From contig CAVZNV010000023.1 of NCBI GenBank assembly GCA_963776735.1, positions 1 to 64,000 of the forward strand: a stretch of DNA of 64,000 nucleotides, in the 5' to 3' direction. This DNA comes from PALSA-612 sp963776735 (GTDB lineage: Bacteria; Actinomycetota; Thermoleophilia; Gaiellales; Gaiellaceae). The notes beneath the pieces are model-generated. The model worked only from the letters and a program-made list of their open reading frames with translations. It did not search any database and was not told where the DNA came from. This document shows, piece by piece, positions 15,020 through 23,636 of this stretch (positions are counted from its first letter, which is position 1; every line of letters starts with the position of its first letter). The position numbers and the translations under genes are program-made.

Positions 15020-15042
15020 ATGATAATCGTTCTCATTATCTC
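15020..15042. promoter_or_regulatory. Zur-type operator between zur and znuA
   Basis: GATAAT (15022-15027) and ATTATC (15035-15040) are perfect inverse complements with a 7-base spacer. The AT-rich palindrome stands out in GC-rich DNA and sits 9 bases before the znuA start and 24 bases before the zur start. Fur-superfamily boxes have this 7-1-7-like shape. It may control both directions, giving zinc-dependent repression. Confidence 0.7.
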
Positions 15043-15051
15043 TAGAGCGTC

Positions 15052-15963
15052 ATGAAGACGAAAGTCCTTCTCGCAGCGCTTGCTGGTCTCATCCTGATCG
15101 GCATCCTGGCAGCCGTCCTCGGGACGGGCTCGAGCTCCGGGAAGAGCGGGAAGCTGCAGGTGGTCGCAGCTGAGAACTTCTGGGGGAGCCTGGCTTCGCA
15201 GCTCGGCCGAACTCAGGTGCGGGTGCAGAGCATCATCACGAACCCGAACACCGATCCCCACTCGTACGAGCCGACCGCAGCCGACGGGCGTACGATCGCC
15301 GGCGCGCAGCTCGTGATCGTGGACGGGATCGGCTACGACACCTGGGCCTCGCATCTGATCGCGGCAAACGGCTCGCATCCAACCGTGCTTGACGTTGGAG
15401 GACTCGTCCACGTGTCCGCAGGCGGGAACCCGCACCAGTGGTACTCACCCGAGAGCGTCGCTGCGGTGATCGACCAGATCACGGCCGACTACAAGCAGCT
15501 CGACCCCAAGCACACGACCTACTTCGACCAGCAGCGCACAACACTTTTGCACAGTGGTCTTTCGACCTACCACCGGCTGATCGCGACGATCAGGTCCCGC
15601 TACGCCGGGGTGTCGATCGGCATCTCCGAGAGCATCTTCGAGCCCATGGCGCAGGCGCTCAAGCTCCGGCTGATCACTCCTTCCGGTTTCTACGACGCCG
15701 TCGCCGAAGGCACCGACCCCACCGCCCAAGACAAGGCGACCGTTGACAAGCAGGCGACGAGCGGCCAGATCAAGGTCTGGGTCTACAACAGCCAGAACGC
15801 GACCCCCGACGTGCAACGCGTGACGAGCGAGGCGAAGGCCGCTCACATCCCGGTCGTCACGGTGACCGAGACGCTCTCGCCGGCAACCGCCAGCTTCGAA
15901 GCCTGGCAAGTCGCCGAACTCCAGGCGCTCGAACGAGCGCTCAAGCAGGCGACGGGCCGGTGA
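15052..15963 (+). CDS. znuA: Zinc ABC transporter substrate-binding protein
   Basis: 303 residues. An N-terminal membrane segment (VLLAALAGLILIGILAAVL) serves as signal or anchor, with no lipobox. Cluster A-1 family features: NTDPHSYEPT (metal His), GNPHQWYSPE (second His) and YVNSQNATPDV-like C-terminal elements. The His-rich loop of classical ZnuA proteins is missing, so the zinc assignment rests on the Zur context. It binds the metal outside the cell and passes it to the permeases. The stop overlaps the next start (GTGA). Confidence 0.88.
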   Translation: MKTKVLLAALAGLILIGILAAVLGTGSSSGKSGKLQVVAAENFWGSLASQLGRTQVRVQSIITNPNTDPHSYEPTAADGRTIAGAQLVIVDGIGYDTWASHLIAANGSHPTVLDVGGLVHVSAGGNPHQWYSPESVAAVIDQITADYKQLDPKHTTYFDQQRTTLLHSGLSTYHRLIATIRSRYAGVSIGISESIFEPMAQALKLRLITPSGFYDAVAEGTDPTAQDKATVDKQATSGQIKVWVYNSQNATPDVQRVTSEAKAAHIPVVTVTETLSPATASFEAWQVAELQALERALKQATGR

Positions 15964-16823
15964 CACTCGACGCCGAGCCCTCGAGCGCGTCTCACCCTGA
16001 TCAGGCTGTGCCGGCAATCGAGGTCGAGGGAGCGTCCGTTCGCCGCGGCGGAGACCTGGTCTGGCATGACGTCTCGTTGACGATCGACCAGGGTGAGTTC
16101 GTCGCACTCCTGGGGCCAAACGGTGCCGGCAAGTCGACGCTGTTGCACGTGTTGCTCGGCCAACTGCCCCTCACCGCCGGGCAGGCCAGAGTCTTCGGAT
16201 CAGCGGCAGGGAGCGCGAACGCGCAGATCGGCTACCTGCCGCAGCGGCGAAGCTTCGACTCTTCGATCCGGATACGCGGGGCCGATCTCGTCCGCCTCGG
16301 ACTCGATGGCAACCGCTGGGGCTTGCCGCTGCCGTTCATCAACCGAGACCGCGAGCACGCAGCCGAGGAGCGCGTCCGTGAGGCGATCCGCCTGGTCTCC
16401 GCGGAGAGCTACGCCGGCCGACCGATCGGCGAACTCTCCGGTGGCGAGCAGCAACGGCTGCTGATCGCACAGGCGCTCGTTTCCGACCCGAAGTTGCTGA
16501 TCCTCGATGAGCCGCTCGACAGCCTCGACTTGCCGAATCAGTCCGCGGTCGCAGCTTTGCTCAACCGCATCTGCCGCGAGGAAGGCATCGGCGTGCTGCT
16601 GGTCGCACACGACATCAACCCGATCCTGCCCTACCTCGACCAGGCCATCTACCTCGCCGGTGGCCGAGCGATCTCCGGTAGCCCGGACGAGGTCGTGACC
16701 AGCGAGATGCTCACTCGTCTCTACGGAGTGCCGATCGAGACGCTCAGGACCTCCGACGGCCGGGTGGTGGTCGTCGGTGAGCCGGACGCGCCGCATGTGC
16801 ACGGGCACCGCCATGGGCACTAG
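15960..16823 (+). CDS. znuC: Zinc ABC transporter ATP-binding protein
   Basis: 287 residues from GTG 15960. Walker A GPNGAGKST (residues 52-60), signature LSGGEQQRLLIAQAL, Walker B LLILDEPLDSLD and switch His in LLVAHDIN are all present. The C-terminus ends in a His cluster (HVHGHRHGH) that could bind zinc. It energises the permeases in the same operon. Overlaps both neighbours. Confidence 0.93.
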   Translation: MTLDAEPSSASHPDQAVPAIEVEGASVRRGGDLVWHDVSLTIDQGEFVALLGPNGAGKSTLLHVLLGQLPLTAGQARVFGSAAGSANAQIGYLPQRRSFDSSIRIRGADLVRLGLDGNRWGLPLPFINRDREHAAEERVREAIRLVSAESYAGRPIGELSGGEQQRLLIAQALVSDPKLLILDEPLDSLDLPNQSAVAALLNRICREEGIGVLLVAHDINPILPYLDQAIYLAGGRAISGSPDEVVTSEMLTRLYGVPIETLRTSDGRVVVVGEPDAPHVHGHRHGH

Positions 16824-17706
16824 CCTCCTCGCCGCGTTCGGCTGGAACCTGCTGGACGACCTGCGCCAACTGTTCGCCTACCACTTCATGACCAACGCGT
16901 TCGCGGCCGGGACGATCGTCGCCGTCATGTCAGCTGCGATCGGCTGGTTCATGACGCTCCGCAGACAGACGTTCGTCGGCCACACGCTCGCGGTGATCGC
17001 CTTCCCGGGCGCGGCAGCCGCGACGCTTGCGGGGCTGCCCGCGATCGCCGGCTATTTCACCTTCTCGACTCTCGGTGCGCTTGCACTCGGCCGAACGGGA
17101 AGCGCACGCGTCGGCAGCCGCAGCCAAGAGAGCGCCCTGATCGGCACCGTCCAAGCCTTCGCACTCGGACTCGGCTTCCTCTTCGTCAGCCTCGACCACG
17201 GCCTGCTCGACAACGTCACCGCACTCCTCTTCGGAACCTTCCTCGGTATCACCGACAACCAGGTCCTCGCCCTGCTCGCCGTCGCGGTTGCGGCACTCGG
17301 TGTGCTCGCGCTAATTGGCCGGCCGCTCCTGTTCGCATCGCTCGACCCGGACGTCGCCGCCACCAAGGGAGTACCGGTCGGCAAGCTCTCGGTCGCCTTT
17401 CTCTTGCTCCTGGGCCTCGCGGTTGCCGAGACGAGTCAGATCACCGGAGCGCTGCTCGTCTTCGCCCTCCTCGTCACCCCCGCCGCCACCGCACAGACCT
17501 TGACCACGAGCCCGATCGAGAGTCTGACGCTCTCGATCGCGATCGCGCTCTGCGTCATCTGGCTCGGCCTCGCGATCGCCTACTTCTCCCCGTACCCGGT
17601 CGGGTTCTGGGTCACCACCCTCTCCTTCGGACTGTTCGTGCTCGCCCGACTGAGCCGGACGCTCGAGCTGTCCGGCCGGCTGCGTCCGCACACCGAGGCC
17701 GCCTGA
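16813..17706 (+). CDS. znuB: Zinc/manganese-type ABC permease 1
   Basis: 297 residues from ATG 16813, which overlaps the znuC stop by 11 bp. Eight or so hydrophobic segments with FVGHTLAVIAFPGAAAATLAG and the cytoplasmic GALLVFALLVTPAATA loop that docks with the ATPase, as in the ABC-3 permease family. The last residues are cytoplasmic and basic. It pairs with the second permease that follows immediately. Confidence 0.9.
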   Translation: MGTSLLAAFGWNLLDDLRQLFAYHFMTNAFAAGTIVAVMSAAIGWFMTLRRQTFVGHTLAVIAFPGAAAATLAGLPAIAGYFTFSTLGALALGRTGSARVGSRSQESALIGTVQAFALGLGFLFVSLDHGLLDNVTALLFGTFLGITDNQVLALLAVAVAALGVLALIGRPLLFASLDPDVAATKGVPVGKLSVAFLLLLGLAVAETSQITGALLVFALLVTPAATAQTLTTSPIESLTLSIAIALCVIWLGLAIAYFSPYPVGFWVTTLSFGLFVLARLSRTLELSGRLRPHTEAA

Positions 17707-18551
17707 TGTTCGCATCCGCCTTCATGCAGAACGCCCTACTTGCGGGCAGCTTCGTCGCGGTCGCGAGCGGGCTCACCGGCTACTTCCTCGTCCTCCGCGC
17801 CCAGGTCTTCGCCGGCGACGCGCTCAGCCACGTCGCCTTCACCGGCGCCCTCGCTGCCGCGGCCTTCACGATCGACATCCGCGTGGGGCTCTTCGCAGCC
17901 ACGATCCTGGCCGGTGTAGCCATGGGCGCCCTCGGCGAGCACGCCCGGGCCGACGATGTCGTCATCGGCTCCTTCTTCGCCTGGATTCTCGGACTCGGCG
18001 TCCTCTTCCTGACCATCTTCACCACCAACGCCAGCGCCAGCGACGCGACCGCCGGCGTCCGCGTGCTGTTCGGGTCGATCTTCGGTCTCAGTACCAGCGA
18101 CGCGCAGCTCGCCGCGGTGATCGCAGGAGTGATCATCCTGATCACCCTCCTGATCGCCAGACCACTCCTCTTTGCCTCGCTCGACCTCGACGTGGCTCGA
18201 GCCAAAGGCGTCCCGATCCGGCTCCTCGGCATCGGCTTCCTCGCCCTCTTCGGCGCCGAAGCAGCCGAAGCCACCCAGGCCGTCGGCGCCCTGCTCCTCC
18301 TCGCGCTCGTCGCCGCGCCCGCCGGCGCCGCCCAGCTTCTCACCGCCCGCCCCTACCGCGGCCTCGCCCTCTCCGCGGGGATCGCACTCGGCTCCATGTG
18401 GGCGGGGCTCGCCCTGGCTTACGAAATCCCTTCCGTGCCGCCCAGCTTCTCGATCACCGCCGTCGCCACATCCGCCTTCGCGATCGCACTGCTCACGAGA
18501 CACCACGATCGGCTTCGACGACCCCGTACCGTCTCGGCCGTGAGCACCTAG
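17706..18551 (+). CDS. znuB: Zinc/manganese-type ABC permease 2
   Basis: 281 residues. Start ATG 17706 shares one base with the previous stop (TGATG). Same ABC-3 fold: FAGDALSHVAFTGALAAAAF and AVGALLLLALVAAPAGAAQLL. The two permeases are related but clearly diverged, so the transporter is probably a heterodimer instead of the homodimer seen in E. coli ZnuB. Context places it in zinc uptake. Confidence 0.88.
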   Translation: MFASAFMQNALLAGSFVAVASGLTGYFLVLRAQVFAGDALSHVAFTGALAAAAFTIDIRVGLFAATILAGVAMGALGEHARADDVVIGSFFAWILGLGVLFLTIFTTNASASDATAGVRVLFGSIFGLSTSDAQLAAVIAGVIILITLLIARPLLFASLDLDVARAKGVPIRLLGIGFLALFGAEAAEATQAVGALLLLALVAAPAGAAQLLTARPYRGLALSAGIALGSMWAGLALAYEIPSVPPSFSITAVATSAFAIALLTRHHDRLRRPRTVSAVST

Positions 18552-18560
18552 ACTGCCCGC

Positions 18561-19337
18561 GTGTCCGGGTGGCGACTCCTCGCCCTGGCCACGGTTTCCA
18601 CCGCCCTTTTCGCTGCGACTCTCGTCGCGCCCGTGGCACGCGCCGACGGCGATCCCGCCAGCGACGTCCTCCTCAGCCAAGACGTCTTCCTCCCACAAGG
18701 CCAAACCACGCCGGCAGAACTCGCCGACCGACTCAACACCCTCACACGCGAAGCCGGCCAAGCAGGCAGCCCGATCAAGGTCGCGCTCATCGCCGCACCA
18801 ACCGACCTCGGCTCGGTGAGCACCCTGTACGGCCAGCCGGACAAGTACGCACGCTTCCTCAGCCTCGAAATCGAGTTCGTCACCAAAGCCCCCGTTCTCG
18901 TCGTCATGCCCCAAGGCATCGGCTTCGCACGTGCCGGCGAGTCCATCCCCGGCAACCACCTCGCAGGCGTGACTGTCGGCAGCGGACCGCAAGCCCTCGC
19001 TCAGACCGCGATCGCCGCGATCAGCCGACTCGAGCCAAACCTCAAACCAGCCCCGACGCCAAAGCCCCACGGGAACGTCCAACCGCCGCCCCCGCCCGTG
19101 AGCAACCCGCCGGCTCCGACCCAGGCAGCGCCGGTCCCCGGAAACGGAAGCGCGTTGCACGGCCAGACGCAGCCCTCCGACTCATTCGCACAAGTCATCG
19201 CAGATCGCTTCGAAACAGGCGCCAGCAAACCGATCGTCTGGGCGTCGCTCGGAATCACACTCGCCCTCGTCGGATTCGGGGCGTTCGGCGTCTACCTCGC
19301 CACCACGTGGAGGACGAGGCGAAGGCCGAGACGATAA
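18561..19337 (+). CDS. Exported membrane-tethered protein in the zinc operon
   Basis: 258 residues from GTG 18561, 9 bp after the permease gene. Signal peptide (residues 1-28, ending ARADG), then an alpha/beta domain (VLLSQDVFLPQ, PIKVALIAAPTDLG, KAPVLVVMPQGIGF) that faintly resembles TPM-type domains. A proline-rich linker (QPPPPPVSNPPAPTQ) leads to a C-terminal membrane helix (VWASLGITLALVGFGAFGVY). Function unknown. Its place in a Zur-controlled operon suggests a surface role in zinc capture, which is inference. Confidence 0.75.
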   Translation: MSGWRLLALATVSTALFAATLVAPVARADGDPASDVLLSQDVFLPQGQTTPAELADRLNTLTREAGQAGSPIKVALIAAPTDLGSVSTLYGQPDKYARFLSLEIEFVTKAPVLVVMPQGIGFARAGESIPGNHLAGVTVGSGPQALAQTAIAAISRLEPNLKPAPTPKPHGNVQPPPPPVSNPPAPTQAAPVPGNGSALHGQTQPSDSFAQVIADRFETGASKPIVWASLGITLALVGFGAFGVYLATTWRTRRRPRR

Positions 19338-19573
19338 GCGGTCAGCACATCGGAGTCACACGCACGGGAGCTGGGCCGAGCGGAACGCCGTAGTGCTTCG
19401 TAGTGGCGCTTCGCATAGGCAGCAGTCTCGGCCTTCCGCTTGGCTCCGAACGGAATCGGCTTCCAGACGATCGCCGGCCGCGGCACAACTCGCGGCGACG
19501 CGGCGCCCGACTCGCCTGTCACCAGCAGATCGGGGGGGTTGTCGCCCGCTGTCGCCTCTCGCACACTGAGAAC

Positions 19574-20524
19574 GTGGCCAGGTCGGCTTCGACACTCCTC
19601 GGCGTGATCGCTTTCCTTGCGCTTCTCGCCGGCTGCGGCCAGTCCGACCACGCAGCCCGGCGAAATGCCGCGATCAGCTTGCGGCCGGCCCCGTCGCGGC
19701 CCGCAGCCGCTGAGCGAGGGTTGCTGGCGGTGGGTTCCGACGAAGCCGTCTTCGTTGCGTGGACGCGGATCGGCAGGTTCCTCGTAGGCACCGTCTACAC
19801 GAGCAGCCCGCCAAATGGCGAAAGGTTCACGGGCGAGATCGACGGGGCGCTCGTCACGCTCGAGCCGCGCCTCGGCAACAGTTGGCACGGCACGCTCGTG
19901 GGAGGCAGCCTCACCATGAGCACCGTCGAGGGCAACGGCGCTGTGCGGACGTTCGCCTTCCGACGCGCCCAGGGTGCCGAGTACGACGTCGCGGAGAGAT
20001 CTGTCCGGGCAGGCTCACATTTGCGACCAGATGCGGCGCGGGTCAGCGCCGACCTCGAGGAACTCCGAAACGATCTCGAGGCGGCGCGGCTCACCGGCCT
20101 GTCGACACCGAACCTGCTCGCCGCGGAGCAACGCGACGCCCGGGCCAGAGTCGTCGGCAGAACGTGCGCGTTCGTGGCGCTTCTGGATGGCGACACGAGG
20201 GCGATCCGCGCCGCGGGCCATGCCTTCGGGCAGACGGCCGTGACGGCGCAAACCGAAGCACGCCACTTACGGATCGCTCTTGCCCGCCACGGCGCCGCAC
20301 CGCGGCTCACAAGCGCGGCCCGAAGCACGCTCGCGGAGGTTCAAGCCACACTCACGAACCTACGCGGCCTCGTCGCCGCAGAGATCACTGCCGCGGAGCG
20401 CCTGGACACGCGGGTCGGGAGGCCACGATCTGCCTGTGATGCCTCCCAAGCGCAGCGATCGTCGCAGGTCGCGCAGACACCGGACGGGTCGCCCGGGCTC
20501 GACCCGTTCGGGTCCGAAGGATGA
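19574..20524 (+). CDS. Putative lipoprotein
   Basis: 316 residues from GTG 19574. The N-terminus has a lipobox (LLGVIAFLALLAGCGQ, Cys about residue 19), so it would be lipid-anchored. The central part looks like a small beta-barrel (FTGEIDGALVTLEPRLGNSW), followed by a long helical region rich in Ala/Glu/Arg (residues 130-270). No known family. The upstream 19338-19573 gap shows no gene. Confidence 0.65.
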   Translation: MARSASTLLGVIAFLALLAGCGQSDHAARRNAAISLRPAPSRPAAAERGLLAVGSDEAVFVAWTRIGRFLVGTVYTSSPPNGERFTGEIDGALVTLEPRLGNSWHGTLVGGSLTMSTVEGNGAVRTFAFRRAQGAEYDVAERSVRAGSHLRPDAARVSADLEELRNDLEAARLTGLSTPNLLAAEQRDARARVVGRTCAFVALLDGDTRAIRAAGHAFGQTAVTAQTEARHLRIALARHGAAPRLTSAARSTLAEVQATLTNLRGLVAAEITAAERLDTRVGRPRSACDASQAQRSSQVAQTPDGSPGLDPFGSEG

Positions 20525-20650
20525 TCAACGCCGGCCGCTCGTATGGCAGCGCGGATGCGCCCGATCGGATGACGACCCCGGCGCGCTGGCCGTCACGGGC
20601 CTCCGACCGGCGCGGTGATCGAATCCATAATGCCTGCTTAGCAGGCGTTT

Positions 20651-20710
20651 CCAGTGCCGGGGGAGGGAGTCGAACCCTCATGCCCCACGGGGGGACACCT
20701 GATTTTAAGT
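20651..20710. repeat. Partial tRNA-Leu copy (attachment-site-like repeat)
   Basis: 60 bases match 24311-24370, the 3' part of tRNA-Leu(UAA) from its anticodon loop to its 3' end, with two mismatches (20669 and 20690). After 20710 the sequences diverge. Such half-tRNA copies are left by site-specific integration into tRNA genes. It cannot be a functional tRNA, since the 5' half is missing. Confidence 0.85.
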
Positions 20711-20806
20711 TGCTCCGAACGATCTCCGGCTGTCTCCGTCAATCAGCGAAAACGCGCTGGAGCTTGTCTTTCCTCCACTCAGAGCGGTGGTCGGTCTACC
20801 GTTGTC

Positions 20807-21004
20807 TCAGAGCTTCGTCTTGCCACTCGCTTGCCACCCGATCTCTCGCACGTCTCGGACCGTCAGAAGGTGCCATTTGTCGTGAGGCGCTCGCTCGTAC
20901 CAGAACATGCCGTCGAAATCGAGCGTCAGCCTGTACATCCTCGGATCGACGTTGCGGGCCAGAAGGGAGAAGTGGAGGGCCGGTGGACCCGGCCCTCCAG
21001 TCAA
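20807..21004 (-). CDS. Possible small hypothetical protein in the island
   Basis: A 65-codon frame. The part from MYRLTLDFDGMFWYERAP (ATG about 20940) to VRDVREIGWQASGKTKL looks more protein-like than the first 20 residues. No domain recognised. It lies between the partial tRNA copy and the beta-helix gene, and its end covers one of the short direct repeats. Confidence 0.35.
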   Translation of the reverse strand: MTGGPGPPALHFSLLARNVDPRMYRLTLDFDGMFWYERAPHDKWHLLTVRDVREIGWQASGKTKL

Positions 21005-21021
21005 TCCGCTGCGTCGTGACC

Positions 21022-22536
21022 CTAGAAGGTGGGGTCGTTGACGATGTTGTTCGGGTGGTTCAGGAGCACGAGGCCGCCCGCGACAGTGAGGGTCGCGCCG
21101 TCGGCGTTGAACACGCCTCCGCCGGTGATGAAGGCCTGGTTGCCGACGACGACCGCACCTGTACCGAGCGTGACGTCGGCCGGGCCTTGCATGGCCCAGT
21201 TGAAGATGCCGCCGCCGAACTCGGCCTGGTTCGGGTTGAGCGAGTAGGGCGGCTGCAGCCTCGTTGACCCGATCGTGGTCGACACGATCGAAGTGCTTGC
21301 GTCGGCTCCCTGGCTGACGTTGGCGATCGCTCCTCCGAGCCCTTGCCGTGCGAGGTTGCCGACGAGCGTCGATCCGGACATCGTCAGAACGGCGTTTCCG
21401 CCGCCGCTGCCCGGATCGCCGCTGATGTTGGCGATCCCGCCGCCGCCGGACTGCGCCCCTTTGACGATGTTCAGCGACACGTCCGTGCTTGTCAGTTGCA
21501 GGGAGGCGTCGCCGCCGAAGGCACCGCTGAAGATGCCGCCGCCAAGGCCGGACTGGTTGCGCGTCACCTGGCTGTTCGTGATCGTCAGCTGGCCCGTGCC
21601 GGGAACGCCGAAGTTGGCGTTGAAGATGCCGCCACCATTCCCTTGATCTCCAGAGTTGTCGTCAGGGGCGAGGTTCCCGTTGATGGCGCTGCCGCTGATA
21701 GTGGCGACGCCGTGGTTGAGGATGCCGCCACCGACCCCGCCAACGGCCTGATTCCCCGACACCGTGCTGTTCGTCAATGTCAGCGTGCCACCGTTCGCGA
21801 TCCCGCCAGCACCACCGGGCGGCCCGCCTGTCGCCGAGTTGCCCGAGACCACGCTGCCCGTGATCGTCATCGTGCCGCCTGCACCGGCGCTGCCACCGTT
21901 GCCGTTCGCGATCCCGCCCCCGCCCTGGGCAGAGTTGCCGCTCACGACGCTGTTGTTCAGCACCGCCGTGCCGTTGTGGTTCAGGATGCCGCCACCACCA
22001 CCGTTTCCGGGGGCGGCAAGAACGACGTTATCCGTCACTCGCGTCGAGTTCAGGGTCAGCATCCCACCGGGAGGGCCTGGATTGGCTCCGCTGACAATCC
22101 CGCCACCGGCGTCCGCGGCGGTGTTTCCCGTCACCAGACAGTTGTTCAACGTCAGCGTGCTCTTGATGCTCCCAATGCCACCGCCCACGTCGGGCGAGTT
22201 GCCTCCCGTCACCGTCAGATTGTTCAACGTCACCGTGTGGCCCGGGAAGACTTTGAGCGTGCTACCCGCCCCCTGGCCGTCCAAGGTCGCGCTCGGTGAG
22301 CCCGTGACCGTCACGTTCGCCGTCACCGTGAACGTGCCGTCACACGTACCACTCACAAACACGGTCCCCGGCACGCCCAACGCCGCCTGAAAGGCCGCCG
22401 ACCCACCGACCGCGTTGCAGTTGACCGTGGTCGATGCCGAAGCAACCCCCGCCCCAAACACCAACACCGCCAACACACCTGCCAACAACACGACTGGCGC
22501 AAAGTGGACCCGCCGACCGCAGTTCCCTACTCGCAT
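21022..22536 (-). CDS. Secreted right-handed beta-helix repeat protein
   Basis: 504 residues from ATG 22536. Signal peptide (FAPVVLLAGVLAVLVFGAGV, cleavage near ASA). The rest is a run of about 15 turns of the kind LTLNNCLVTGNTAADAGGG, TITNSQVTRNQSGLGGG and VVSGNSA, with repeated NxA/GGGI steps. That is the parallel beta-helix of polymorphic outer-membrane/pectate-lyase-like surface proteins. No catalytic motif is apparent, so adhesion or carbohydrate binding is likelier than cleavage. It is the largest cargo gene of the tRNA-Leu island. The flanking 22537-22767 holds no gene. Confidence 0.8.
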   Translation of the reverse strand: MRVGNCGRRVHFAPVVLLAGVLAVLVFGAGVASASTTVNCNAVGGSAAFQAALGVPGTVFVSGTCDGTFTVTANVTVTGSPSATLDGQGAGSTLKVFPGHTVTLNNLTVTGGNSPDVGGGIGSIKSTLTLNNCLVTGNTAADAGGGIVSGANPGPPGGMLTLNSTRVTDNVVLAAPGNGGGGGILNHNGTAVLNNSVVSGNSAQGGGGIANGNGGSAGAGGTMTITGSVVSGNSATGGPPGGAGGIANGGTLTLTNSTVSGNQAVGGVGGGILNHGVATISGSAINGNLAPDDNSGDQGNGGGIFNANFGVPGTGQLTITNSQVTRNQSGLGGGIFSGAFGGDASLQLTSTDVSLNIVKGAQSGGGGIANISGDPGSGGGNAVLTMSGSTLVGNLARQGLGGAIANVSQGADASTSIVSTTIGSTRLQPPYSLNPNQAEFGGGIFNWAMQGPADVTLGTGAVVVGNQAFITGGGVFNADGATLTVAGGLVLLNHPNNIVNDPTF

Positions 22537-22767
22537 CACAACCCCTTCTCTCAAAGTTTTTGCCAAACCCAACACCCATCCAGCCTGTTCGTTCGTGCCA
22601 GTATCCACGAATCCCTCCGACAGCGGCAGAACCGGAAAACACGAGCCCGCGAGGGGCACGTTCGGGGAGCCGTACGAGCAGAGGTTACGCTGGCTAAAGG
22701 TTTCGGAGCGCGTCGCCAGCCGGGCTCGACCGCGTCAGCGGCCCTCTAGCGGCGACGAAACGCACGG

Positions 22768-23253
22768 CTAAGACGACAGACAGGCCAGCAGTACGCGTGA
22801 GTAGTCGGGATGGACGTACTCGCCCCACTCGATAACGACGTTGCGGTGCTGTTCGACGAACTGGTTGAGTCGCCACGAAGGAGACGGGTAGAGCTTCCTC
22901 ACGATGCGTAGAGCGGCTCGGAAGTACGCGTCTTCGGCAGTGCTGTCGGTGAAGAACGAGACGTAGCTCTGGTTCGGCCCCTCGCCCGACGGCGAGGAGC
23001 GGCCTCGAAATGGAGCGAAGGTGAGAAAAAGCTGCGGCACACCGGGAGGGTCTGCCTGAACCCAGATGCCGTCGCTGCCCGGACGTCTACGCACGACGCT
23101 CAACTCCGGTATCGGCCCTACCGCGCTTGGTCTATCGAACTCAGGACGGTGACGCAGACACGCTGCCGTCTGCGCCGCCGAGTAGTTGTGCGGCTCCCCG
23201 CCTCCGCAAGCACCGCCGCGAATAAGAACACCGCACCGACGAGCCAGAGCCAA
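22768..23253 (-). CDS. Hypothetical protein in the tRNA-Leu island
   Basis: About 161 residues with TTG 23253 as the best start, overlapping the upstream DUF2007-type gene in another frame. The C-terminal half looks well folded (PQLFLTFAPFRGR, SYVSFFTDSTAEDAYFRAAL, VVIEWGEYVHPDYSRVLLA). The N-terminus is cysteine-containing and uncertain. No family recognised. The overlap of about 135 bp is unusually long, so either the start is further downstream or a frameshift joins it to its neighbour. Confidence 0.5.
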   Translation of the reverse strand: MALARRCGVLIRGGACGGGEPHNYSAAQTAACLRHRPEFDRPSAVGPIPELSVVRRRPGSDGIWVQADPPGVPQLFLTFAPFRGRSSPSGEGPNQSYVSFFTDSTAEDAYFRAALRIVRKLYPSPSWRLNQFVEQHRNVVIEWGEYVHPDYSRVLLACLSS

Positions 23254-23504
23254 GACACCAGCGGCGTCAGCGGCGACGCCGCCGACCGTTCTTCTTCGGG
23301 TCGCCTCCACTCGACTTGCGGGCCACGAGCTTCCGCGAGATCGCGCTCGTACACGAGTACCTCCTGCCATCCAAACGGCCACGCTACGACCGCCGAGTCC
23401 GTGTCCCGGTACGAGCTGGCGATCCCTTTCGCCCGCAAGATTCCGCACACCACCTCGGCCTCCGCCGACGAGGCAACCGCCGTCAGGTGCACCTCGTTCG
23501 TCAC
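23118..23504 (-). CDS. DUF2007-type protein with C-terminal membrane helix
   Basis: About 128 residues from GTG 23504. EVHLTAVASSAEAEVVCGIL followed by AKGIASSYRDTD and WQEVLVYERDLAEAR is the DUF2007 fold, a small ferredoxin-like module called putative signal-transducing protein. Then comes a membrane helix (VSWLWLVGAVFLFAAVLA) and a very basic tail. A TTG start at 23573 is the alternative. Function unknown. Confidence 0.65.
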   Translation of the reverse strand: MTNEVHLTAVASSAEAEVVCGILRAKGIASSYRDTDSAVVAWPFGWQEVLVYERDLAEARGPQVEWRRPEEERSAASPLTPLVSWLWLVGAVFLFAAVLAEAGSRTTTRRRRRQRVCVTVLSSIDQAR

Positions 23505-23636
23505 TTCAGCACCATCGGCACCGCGACGCACCGCCGCGACCTCCTGGCGAGTGCCTGTCCCCCGCTCGGCCAAGCAGCATCGACGGCCGCTCCGCTACGT
23601 CAACCGCCCCGCCCGAGGGATTCGTTCCGCCCGTTG

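Noticed and set aside
17736..19160. 474-codon minus-strand frame opposite the zinc permease
   Set aside because: Glu/Gly/Arg-rich shadow of the permease and exported-protein genes; no domain.
20651..20710. Second tRNA-Leu gene
   Set aside because: Only the 3' half is present and the sequence departs in the anticodon arm, so it cannot fold as a tRNA.
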